64,000 nucleotides of DNA from Sphaerolaimus hirsutus (Eukaryota > Nematoda > Chromadorea > Monhysterida > Sphaerolaimidae), in contig OZ038460.1 in the NCBI GenBank assembly GCA_964036195.1, forward strand, positions 10,233,504 through 10,297,503. The letters run 5' to 3'. This document shows positions 40,137 through 51,500 of this stretch, piece by piece (within the stretch, counting starts at the first letter, position 1; every line of letters starts with the position of its first letter). The notes under the pieces are model-generated. The model searched no databases. It saw nothing but the letters and a program-made list of their open reading frames with translations, and had not been told where the DNA came from. A program made the translations under genes and the position numbers.

Positions 40137-40999
40137 TAGTGATGGAAAAGCGCCATGGCGCTGGCGCCTGGCGCTAGCGCCAAAGCAAAAAGCGCCATGG
40201 CGCTTTTGGCGCTTGGCGCTATTTTCTGGTGGCGCTATTGGCGCCTGGCGCCGACATTTTAAATGGCGCCAAAAAAGCGCCAACCATGATAATAAAAAAT
40301 TGTTATAATACGGTGAAATTGACACTGCAGTTGATCAATATTGAGGCAACTGAATAAATATTGATTAATATTAGGGTAGGCTTTATATAAATAGATGCCT
40401 ACATCGAATAAAAGCAGAGGTGTTAAAATCGAGGTAAATCCCCTTTTATGCTTTGCTACCAATTCTTTCATGCAGTCTAAATCAGGGGTTCAGTCTGGCG
40501 GGGGTTGGAGGGGGGTGGGGGGGGGGGGTTACCCCCCAACAAATGCTCCAGCTATCTATCTATCCCCGGGGCCGCTCAGCTATCTATCTAACCTTAGGCT
40601 AAATTTTAGGCTACTATCCCTCGAGCCCCCCACCCCCTCAAATCGACCAGATATGTATCTCTCCAGAGTGATTATCCGAGTAATTTTGCCCCGATTTAGT
40701 GGTTGTTTGAGTGGGCAAAAGTTCAATAGACTACTATGACTTCAGCGGTACGTCATTCACAGTTATACGTTCATTTTTCTACCATCAAATTGTAGAACTA
40801 TGTTTTGGCGCTGGCGCTATTGGCGCTTGGCGCCATTACCCTCTGGCGCCATTGGCGCTTGGCGCTGAGGTTCAGAAAAGCGCCATGGCGCTTTTGGCGC
40901 TTGGCGCCATTTTGCTCTGGCGCCATTGGCGCTTGGCGCCGGGGTCAGAAAAGCGCCATGGCGCTTGGCGCCGAAAGCCTGGCGCTTTTTCCATCACTA
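40137..40999. mobile_element. hAT-type MITE (TAGTGATGGAAAAGCGCC family) with GGCGC repeats
   Basis: Ends TAGTGATGGAAAAGCGCC and GGCGCTTTTTCCATCACTA, perfect 8-bp duplication AACTTGAC at 40129-40136 and 41000-41007. Both ends are made of TGGCGCTTGGCGCC-like repeats; the middle is non-repetitive. Confidence 0.9.
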
Positions 41000-41406
41000 A
41001 ACTTGACGTCAAAATTAATTGCTGCCAATCTTTTATCAAAGTAAACGTAAAGTATTTAAGTTTTACTCACCCACGAGTACAGAAAACGTGAACTTTTTAC
41101 TTTTGCACTGCGTAAAAGGTGAGTAAACGTAAAAACCACTATTTTTACTGAGGGAAAACGTATAAGAAAATATTTTTTTTCAATTTCGTACACAGGAAAG
41201 CATAAGTGTATTGAAGGTAAAAGCAAGAGTTGTCGCTTTCCTTACTGGTCGCGACTTCAATCATTTCCGCTGCATTTTGATTCGTCAGTCGTTTTTTGTT
41301 TTTGTGCACCCCAGTAATATTTCCGAAATACGTTTTCTGTACCCGGGTACTTTCAAACAGTACACGTAAAAGTGAGTGAAGGGACTTTTTTCAGAGGAAA
41401 CGTATA

Positions 41407-41763
41407 CCGTAAATCCTCGAATAAGTCCCCGGGGGAGTTATTTTTTCGTCAGAATATTTTGAGGGGGGGGGGGTTAATCGAGGGGGGGAGTTGTTTTTTC
41501 GTCAGAATTTTCAGTGCATAATCACGTACATCACCGCTTTAGGTAAAACGTTATTTTGTGTTTACTGCATACGCTGCACTGGCTTTACATTCGATGAACC
41601 AGACCATGGTATCTTTGGTCTGTCTAGCTTCATCGAAATGTCTTTTAATGTGACACGACTTATTTCAATCGATCATAGGGGGGAGTTATTCGAGGGGGGG
41701 GGGGAGTTATTCGAGGGGGGGGGGGAGTTATTCGAGGGGGAGGACTTATTTGAGGATTTACGT
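41407..41763. mobile_element. TA-flanked MITE, CCGTAAATCCTCGAATAA subfamily
   Basis: Starts CCGTAAATCCTCGAATAAGT after TA and ends with the inverse GAGGATTTACG, whose outer bases are mutated. Repeated GGGGAGTTATTCGAGGGG units in the right arm. Relics of related elements are at about 39880-39970 and 41920-42000. Confidence 0.65.
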
Positions 41764-42573
41764 TATGTATTTTTCGAGTAAATGTAAATACGTGTAACAA
41801 CTATGCCAGCTACCTTTAGAAGAGTTTTGTGTAGCATGTTATCCACAACTGCATGTCCAAATATATCCATTTGGTCACATTTTTACCAGTTTTGTATGCA
41901 CTGGTGGTTTCTGGCCAAATAATAACCCCCTCGAACAAGCTCCCTCAAGTGTGCTGGAAAGTGAACAAACTCCCTATGGGTAATTTGAGGAAATACGGTA
42001 ATTGACACTGCTTCCAGCTGAAATGGGCGGGAGTGCATTGCGCGAGGACTAAACTCGAGCGACGTATTACGTCAGAGACGCTGAGAAATGGCTGACAAAA
42101 GTTTAAAATTGGGGTGATCTTCATTCACAGACAGACACATAGCAAAAATGAAGTGTGTAAAGAAATTAGTCCAACGTTATTACCCGAGTGACGGCACGAC
42201 ATCGAAAAATTTTTAACATCGCTTAGACTTAATTTTTACATTTAAACAGCGCTTCAAATGAGACAACAAAGACGAAGTACCACACAGGACTAATTGGAAA
42301 AGAAGAAATATTTGTTTAAAAAAATGCACGATTGATAAATTCAGGGCGCCATTCAGTCGTTGCAGACCCAAGAGACCGACGGTACGAAACAGGCAATAAT
42401 ACAAATGATGAAAAATTCAAGCTTCAAACAAGTTATTGAAGTAAACGTGTTGGCGCCGGTCCTAAAATGTACTTTAACATGTATGTACGGCGGTGGGAAT
42501 GGGAATAGACGAATGAATGTTTATTAAAAAAGCTGATGAAATCTAAAGTGAAGCCAGTTAACTGACTCATTGG

Positions 42574-42968
42574 CAGCCCACACACTAGTTGACACAACAC
42601 AAAATTTGGGCTGTTGTCAACTGCACATGTCAACAAAAAGCGCACACTTGAACATTCAGTTGACAACATGGCAGTTTTGTACAAAGTCTCATGTTTGTGC
42701 TTACTGGGTTTCGGCAAGTGACATTCATACTCACTGCTTACAGCCAAACAATTGTCAAACAAGTGTGTATCAAATTACTTTAATGTTACGCTCATTCAGT
42801 TGACAACAGTGCTCAATGTTGTTTGCATACTCATAGTTGTACAATTTCTGCTTGTGGATACTGATTTAGTTGACAACATATTCAAATAAAGTGTTGTTTT
42901 GCTCATGTTTTGTGTTCAATCTGCAACTGATCACAATGCCAACTGAATTGTCAACTAGCGTGCAGGCC
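42574..42968. repeat. GTTGAC-family MITE
   Basis: Left end CAGCCCACACACTAGTTGAC and right end GTCAACTAGCGTGCAGG are inverted copies; GTTGACA(A/C) motifs recur inside. No clean target duplication was found. Confidence 0.6.
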
Positions 42969-43425
42969 ACAAATACAGCACCTTGTCAAGTGACCAGCAA
43001 TGTTGGAAATAAACCTAGAAAACCTTAATTCTTCAGGAACTTTTCTACTGACAATTTTTTTCACCACCAATCACAAAACAAAGACTTTCAAACAAGGTGA
43101 CACGTGTTAACACTCACATTGAACAGATTCCTGGAAGCTATTGACACTTGATACACATCACATAACTTGGTTGTGTTATCACTTGACAAGATAGTGTTTT
43201 CCCAAGCGGTGACAAGTCTGAATTTAACAGTGACAATGAATTCAAAAAAGTCAACATGTACCATACTGCTCATTATGCAATTCATCTCCACGAACAAAAC
43301 CTGACTGATAATCACATGTCAGCGTCACAACATCAAAATACATACATAGTATTTATAACTTTGGGTGGATAGCCGCGACATACAAATTCCATGGGATTTT
43401 GTGCATGTTCAGTGGACATCTGTAC

Positions 43426-43951
43426 TAGGGCGTCAACTTTCCGTTTTCCGTTTCAGCAGGCAAATTTTTTTCCGTTTCCGTTTTCCGGCTGCTAAATTTT
43501 TTTCCGTTTCCGTTTTTCCGGTTCATTTTCCGTTTTCCGGCTAAAATTTCAGTTTTTCTGCCTTTTTTCCGTTTTCCGGCTCAATTGTCTGTTTTTCCAA
43601 CTTTTTTTCATTTTCTGGCTCAATTCTCTGTTTTCTGTTTCAGCCAAACTGGTAAACCTGCATGCAGGTTCTCAATTATGTGAATTGTTTCTATTTCTAG
43701 CAAGATTTCTGCAAATTATTTGATTTCTGGAAAAATTTCTGCAAATTTTTTTCCGTTTCCGGCAAAATTTCAGCAAATTTTTTTCCGTTTCTGGCATAAT
43801 TTCAGCAAATTTTTCCGTTTCCGGTTCCGTTTTCCGGCCTTTCATTTTTCCGTTTTCCGGCAGGTGCAAGATTTTTTCCGTTTCCGTTTTCCGGCTTGTG
43901 CAAATTTTTTCCGTTTCCGTTTTCCGCCAAAAAGTTTTCGTTGACACCCTA
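43426..43951. mobile_element. hAT-type MITE (TAGGG-GTCAA family) with TTTCCGTTTTCCG interior
   Basis: Ends TAGGGCGTCAAC and GTTGACACCCTA, perfect 8-bp duplication ATCTGTAC at 43418-43425 and 43952-43959. Same family as 2871-3531. Confidence 0.9.
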
Positions 43952-44507
43952 ATCTGTACCCCCTAAACACGGAACGTGTCCAGCATTTTTGAGCAGGGGG
44001 GCTGTTTGGTTATGGAGGGTACTTGTGGGAGGGCATTGCTGTCGGCACCAAGATCCAGGATGGGTATATGTTTTAACTGTATAGGGATGTATCCAGGAAT
44101 TTACAGAGGGGGCTGTTTGTTTACTTAACAGGGGGTTCGCACCCACCCATGTAAAAGATTCAAAATTTCTCACACTACTTTCGAAAAAGGCAGAATTAGG
44201 CATTTGCAACCGATATAGTAATTGAAATTCCGGCTGTGTGAAGGTAAAGATCATCATAGTGGTTTTTAAATCTTTGAATTTCGAGTGACTGATTTTTTTT
44301 ATAGCAATTCATGAGGTATTTTGCAATTTTCACATACAGACTAATACTATCTTCAGATATTGTAATTACAAAACATTGATAGTTGTCTTCGTTTTACTTT
44401 TTGTCTTTTTATCAGTTACACAATCCTTTGGTTTAGTTAAAAAATCAAGCAGTTTGAAAGACGCCAAATTGACCATGCCAAAATATCCACGAAACTTGGG
44501 TGTCCAG

Positions 44508-44698
44508 GTGCCAGTTCCGCAAGTGGAGAAGTAAAATGGCAAGGGCGAAGTGAAATGGTAAAATCTAAGAAAAATGATAAAAATAAAAAGTGATTTCACT
44601 TCGCTTTCGCCATTTTACTTGTCAATCCAATTCGCTCTTGCCATTTCACATCGCTTTTGCATTTTAACCTCTCACTTCTACACTTGCGGAACTGGCCC
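44508..44698. mobile_element. Harbinger-like MITE (CWG family, TTCCGCAAG subfamily)
   Basis: Starts GTGCCAGTTCCGCAAG, ends CTTGCGGAACTGGCCC, flanked by CAG at 44505-44507 and 44699-44701; the wider flanks CCAGG also match. Intergenic, so it has not been used as an intron here. Confidence 0.85.
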
Positions 44699-45524
44699 CA
44701 GGAGTTATTGGTTTTCACAGCTGCATTCCGCGCGATATCTAGCTGGGCATGTGTTCTATTTCACAACACATTCGCGCAATTAGAAACGAGATGCGATTTG
44801 TACGATCATTTTACATAAATACTAAATACACGTCGTAGCGTATGCTAGCCGAAAGTCAACTACGCCTTATTCAGTTACCAATAACAAATTGGGCTCAAAC
44901 AATTTGAGCATATTTGATACAACAGTCAACTAGCATACGCATCGAAAAAATATTTATGACATGTGCAAAGAATGGCGGCCGACACGCACGCAAGTTGTTT
45001 CCTTTCACAGCGAGACCATTAAGTAGCACAAGCGCCTTGGAAGAGCACATGTCACATCATCGTTCGGCGTTTTTTACAATCGGCTGCAGCAAACCGAGAC
45101 ACAGCGCTGCAACAGAAATGAGGCGTCGAGTACTAAAGTTGATAAGTCCAAAATTGCGGTTCAAGTTCCGACTTCCATTTTCAACGTCCCTGTTCAGTAA
45201 GCCGTCCGCTCACTGTCATTAGAAGTGATTTAACCCTGCTACAACTTTTTTGTTCCGTCATGTGAAAAATTGCCTTATGAACAATTTTTACCTTGTCGAC
45301 TTTTAAATAATTGACAGGCAAGTCATATTTTTTTGTCAAACATGACCACATCTTTTTTTAATTTACGGGCCTAACATGAATTCGCAAATTTCGGATTTAT
45401 CGACCTTTATAATTTGACGCCTCAAATAATTATAAAACGCTCACATCAGGATTACAATGATTACAATCAATTCAATAATATCAGTAAAGACAGGCTCTAA
45501 ATTAGACCGCCTTTCCGACTCAAA

Positions 45525-48500
45525 TTACTCCGCGTCGGGCCCGTGGGCATCCTCATCACTGTGTTTGCGCTTCCGCGACGGTCGGCCTGCAAGTGGCATA
45601 AGTGTTGGGGACATAAGTTTCGCTTGATAGTAACGGTGCAGTCACGTAGAGGTACCATGCATAGAGCATGTGAGCGACCTAGTATAGGCAGTCGAAGTAG
45701 ACTATTAGTGTTGTGACCATATTTGAGATCAGGGTTCGAAAATGACAGTCTAAATTGTTTTTGTATCGTGTTGAGTTTAAAAAATGTCTGCAGCTCCAGA
45801 TTCATGCTATGCATCTGTCCAAGAAATTGACCGACTAAACATGAAAAATGGAATTCACAATTTAGTACAATAACGCGGAACGTGTAATTCACAACCCTAG
45901 TGAGTTATCAATGTATTAAACTTTTCTACTTTTCAGTTTAGGTACTTTTCTACGACACAAAAAGCCTACAATTTGCCAAAATTCAGGGAAATTCAAAAAA
46001 ATAGTGGTAGAACTTACTGCCGCTGGTGTCTTGCTTCGAATCGTCACCCTCTCCGTCTGTGAAAAAGTGTAAATAGTATAGGTAATGGCGCATAATTGGA
46101 ACAACTTTTTCTTAAAAGTCAAAGATTGAATTAAAAGCATGTATGTATTCTCCAGGTATCTTTGGAAAAATTTTTTTGTGCACTTTCACGTATTCTTATA
46201 ACCCGAGTTTGTTCTCATAATTTTTCTGATATATTTCGTGTCACAGCTTTCATTTCTGCATTCTAGCATGTAAAAAATGTGTCTTAAAACTGCTAAGGTA
46301 TACAAAACAACAACAATAAACACGCCCATGGCAAGAGCACATGTTCCACAAAATTTCACCATTGCCAAGAACCACAGCTTTGTATTCACGGTCACTATTT
46401 TTCGCCCAACCCCCCACCCAACCATGCTCATCCTCATCATCAATGGTATCGTCCTGAGGGTTCTCCTCGCCCGGCTCATAGTCCTCGGTCTCGTCCTCGT
46501 CGGCGACCGCCTTGTCGTCGGCCAGGTACGACAGGCCCACGTCGTTGGCGTCGCCCTCGCCGTCGGACCCGTCGTCCGAGCCCACGTCGTCGTCCGATGA
46601 GCCTGGAGGGGGTAGACCAGCCCGGTGGAGAGGTTTTGATGGGTGTTTATGCCCCTCACCCAAACCCACTGATGTCTTTCATGGTCCCGCTTAACTGACT
46701 ATATTTACAAATACGGTGAAAAACATTTTTGTACACGCATTTTGTTCGTATTTTCGCTAAAATGCGGATCCATTTACACTTTTGGTGGCCCATACACTTG
46801 TTGACACATGTGTGTCAACTGGTCAGTGTCAGATTCAGATTTCGGATTCACATGCACTTGCCGTAATACACTACCATGCAGAATAGTTGAGACTTTTTGC
46901 ACTGCGTGATTAATGTTGCCAGAATTTTGAAATGGTTGATATGCAAAACATTTGGATACTATACATGGGTACCCTGGGGGGTTGACTACACATGCCCAGG
47001 ATGACTGCCCCTCAAGTTCAAATCTGCGTATATTCTTAGTGTACAAACATATTAACTCAGTTTGTTCATGTTTCAGAATAGTTGAGACTTTTCTTGTTTT
47101 GGGCAGTAGCCACCCAGTATCTCACTTTAAAGTCTATATCCAATTCCTACGTTCATTTTTTAACAAAAAATTTTCCCCATGGGAACTGCTTGCCAGCATT
47201 GCTGAGCTCTGTGTGCAGCAAGAAACATTCTAAGCATGAACAGCATATGGCAATGCATATATGAAATGTGGCATTTATTTGTTTTTGCTGCAGTTTTGCA
47301 TCCATTGCCAGCAACTCAGAAATGGGGGTAGGCATACTACTGAGTGGGGCTATTTGGTGTGTAAATTTGAGGTTATGGCTTTGCTCTATTAGGGAGAAAA
47401 GTTGGCCCAACTGTGAATAAGTAATGTGCAATTATTTTGTATGGAATGAAGATGGAAGTTTGTAAGTGCTATAACTTTTGATTGGTAAGAGATATTGAAA
47501 AAACGTCACATTTTTGTCACATTAATTCTCTCTGTCTAAAGAATGTTATAGACTGTTCAATAACAAAATTTTGATGCTGCAAACCCCAGTAAAATAAGCA
47601 TAAAATATTTAGACGCCATTGAAAACTTTGAAGTGCCATAACTTTTGATTGGAAAGAGATATTGAACTCATTTTTGTTTTAAATGAATCCTCGTTGTCTA
47701 AAGTATATGATAGCATGTTCAAAAAAATAATTTTTCATGTTAAAAAACTGGGTCAAATTGACATATGTAGTTTAGACATCACTAAACTGACCACAAAAAT
47801 AGAATTTGCATGTTGTCCCAATCATTTTAAGTGTTGAATGATTCAAATCAGCCCAGAAATGGTTGAGTTATTGAGCTTCAAACACACTCATCCAGATTGC
47901 CCATTTTTTGTATATTTATTGACCATCTTTTTATAGACCCCCCTTATCTCGGGCCTGGGGGATTATTTGAGCAAACAAAAATTTTCCGTAGTAGCCCCAG
48001 CATCAAACCCCAACATACTCAAACGGCATCAAAATTGGGCAAGGGACAAGAAATTGGGAAGCAAAAAAAGTGTGGTGGACCCCCAGCCTACTGTTTCTCT
48101 ATGTGTGAAAAGTCTCAACTACTCTGCACGGTAGTGTATTTATTCTTCAACATTGCCGCATGTGCATTTCGAGCTAGCTCTGCCACACCTGAAGACGAAA
48201 TCTGAGTTGACACAGACCAGTTGACACAGATGTGTCAACTAGTGTACAGACAGCCTTCAATAGATATTTTAACCCAGGCAAGTATGCCGTATTTTGTGAC
48301 AAACTGGTCCAGCGAACGTGGGTCGGCGTAAATTCTACCTATCCATTGACAGAATGGCGACAAACGACAAATAAACGACAAGCAAACAGCACAGGCACAA
48401 ACCATCTGCATCCTCATCATCGTCATCGTCATCTGAAATGCAGAAATGTGCAACGTTAGTGTGCAAGCGGTGCGCAGGTGAAATAGATGTTACAACATTC

Positions 48501-51500
48501 TCATATTTACAACACAGCACAATTACACGGTCGACCATACACACTGTCGCCATTGGGCGTGTTTGAAGGTGAGCCGCCGCGGGCGTCGCCATGACGGCGC
48601 GGCGTCCGGTCGCATTAAGGCGGCCGGGCGCCGGGTCGCCATGGCGGCGCGCGCGGAGGCGTGGTTTCCGGCGGGCGCGTGCGCACGCGAGTGTCGCCCC
48701 GGTCGCCCGCAGCACTGCGCGCCATGAGCGCGCAGTGCGGCGGGTGGCCGCGGCGACACCCGCAAGGCTCATGCGCCAGCCGGCATTTATAACGGCCGCG
48801 GTTTTCAGTTGAGTCAGTTGTGCTCATCCGCATGACTCTTTTTTGTTCCCCCTCGAATAACCCCGCATAACAAATGAACGCCATTTATCACTTGTGAAGC
48901 CAGTGTCGCGAGGCGATGGTTCACCCCCCAAATAAAGTAACACTGTATCACAAACGCGTTCCTCCATTTGTCTCCAGCACCGGGGCTTGGCACCGACTCT
49001 GTCAAGGCCCCACTGCTGTCCTCTACGAAGTTCGGCACTTCGACGAGTTGAAGTTTTCGTGCGCCGGGTGTATGTTTGCCCTTGCTCAGACACCCGTGCC
49101 CACAACATGGTGACCACACTGGCTTGAATTCCCCCAAGCCAAAGCGAACCCGAGAGCGAAACATAGCCTGTGGCAGCAATACAGCGCCGCAGGAGCCCCG
49201 CGCAAAGTAAAAGTCCGCCCAGAACAAGTGGCAATTTGGCGCAATACGAGCGCAAGAAAACGTCTAAAAATGACAACCAATCCGCCCACAGGCCAACCAG
49301 AGGCCATAGCATCGCACCCAGTGCTACGCGCACCCGTGGAATACTCAGAGAGAGAACTCACCCAAAAAGTGTCCGAATGGACAACGGCCCGCAGAAGGGG
49401 CGTACTTATCAACGCAATTGAATCCGTGAACTACTGGCGAAAGCCAAACTGGCCAAAAGGCACAATAGCCAAAAAAGACAGTAACTCCACCTTGGGCCGC
49501 CGGTTGATAAACCTGGCAGACGCGTATTTCAAAAGTTCACAGAAGACCACAATCACGATTGAAGATCCGGAGCGCCATGACAGTGGTAGCAGCGGGGAAG
49601 AAAGTGATAGCGGTAACATCACCGCAGCAAACGAACCCCTACTGCAACCAACCATGCAACCGCGCAATTCCGCATCCCCGGCACCATTCGCAAAAATGGA
49701 AGTCCACACGGCGGATTTGGCCGCGATGGCCTCTATGTTCAACCAACGTTTCGAAGAACAAAACAAGCGCATTGAGCAACTAACACGACTCATAGCCAAC
49801 AACTCCCTCGGACACTCACACCGAAACACGGCGCCATTACCCGACGACGCCTGGCGATGGTCGACAGAAGACCGATTGGCAACATTGACGCAGGGCCCCC
49901 TCCTAAGCCAAATCATAGAGTACATGGAGCGGTACGTCATCGCGCCAGAAGACGGCTTGCAACCCCTGGGCACCATACAGGCCCCAAGAGATAAAATCGG
50001 CGTCGGACACGTCGTATCCACCGCAAGCAAACAAATCAAATTTGATGGGAACGAGAAAAGCCAAACCGGGCCTTTCCGTTTCTGGCTACACATGATAACA
50101 CAGCAAGCCATGGGCATCCCGGAGAGCCAACAGCAACTGTTTTGGACAAACATTTTCATGCAAAGTCTGACGGGAGACGCACAGAACAAATACCTAGCGG
50201 TGCGCATAAACAAACGCCACGACATCCTCTACGTGCTCGACAGCCTAGTAGAGGCGTACAAAGCTGACCACACAGTCCATTCGGTGGCAGACTGGTACAA
50301 GTTGAAACCCGACCCCGGCGAGTCCGCGTCCTCATTTTACACGCGACTTTGCACAAATTTTTTCCACGTCAGCGAAACCATGTCAGACCACGAACGCCAA
50401 AGAATGATTGGAGACAAATTCTTCACCGAAGCCCCCAAACTGGCCCCCGTGAACTGCTGGTACATGTGGCGCGAACGCTGGCAGGACGGCGCGTGCACCA
50501 TCAACCGAGCCATCGCAAAAATCGACGCCGCCCGGAAAGAAGCCGAAGACGCTAGAACACAGCGCCGGGAAGAACAAAGAAACCAACGCACCCGCCCACG
50601 CTATAACACCAACTGGCAACCCGAGCCCAGAAATCAGTCACCCGAACTCAGCCCCGCCCCGCTCGACTACAGCGACAGCGAGCTGCTGCCGCACAGCCCG
50701 TCTGAGGTGTGGCACGGTGTGAAAAACATTTGCGATTATTTCACTTCGCTCCCCCCCCTCCTATCGCCGATCCAGCCATCGACAAGTCGCATTCCCCGCC
50801 CCCGGCCGCCGACACCGTTGGGCGAAAGCGCAGGCGAAGAAAATGAACGGCCAGCCAACATTCAGACATCGGAGTTCAAGAAGGCCGGCAAGAAGAAGCA
50901 AAAATGAGCGGTAATGGGATGTATGATGAATAAATATTTGTACTTTTTTTTCTTTGAGTTTCGATTTGTGCAGCGGGAGTCGATTTTTTTTTTTGTTTTT
51001 GTCCTTTTGACATATTTGATGATGAGTGGACACGGGTATTTTTGAATTTCGATTTACTCAGGTTGATTTTTTTACAAATCACTAATTTGGTTCGGATTTT
51101 CCGGTTGCGAAAATTGTGTGCTAACAGGTTTTTCATTTTTACTGCCTTTCACTTTACAAATTCACATTTTTTCCGTTCGGTTTTTCGGTACCCCTACCCC
51201 GGGCTTGGGGGGGGGTGTCGCCATTGGGCGTGTTTGAAGGTGAGCCGCCGCGGGCGTCGCCATGACGGCGCGGCGTCCGGTCGCATTAAGGCGGCCGGGC
51301 GCCGGGTCGCCATGGCGGCGCGCGCGGAGGCGTGGTTTCCGGCGGGCGCGTGCGCACGCGAGTGTCGCCCCGGTCGCCCGCAGCACTGCGCGCCATGAGC
51401 GCGCAGTGCGGCGGGTGGCCGCGGCGACACCCGCAAGGCTCATGCGCCAGCCGGCATTTATAACGGCCGCGGTTTTCAGTTGAGTCAGTTGTGCTCATCC

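Larger units (their letters stand above)
35686..45524. other. 10-kb gene-poor region between GOPC 5' end and ANP32 3' end
   Basis: No exon with recognisable protein similarity was found. 35686-36300 is GC-rich and probably includes the GOPC promoter. 36300-36830 and 39230-39580 show nothing. 40480-40740 carries a G-run repeat with CTATCTATC motifs that is seen again near 5770-5890, 8040-8075 and 54170-54230. 43960-44500 shows nothing. 44985-45240 is another GC-rich patch. Transposons are listed separately. Confidence 0.5.
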
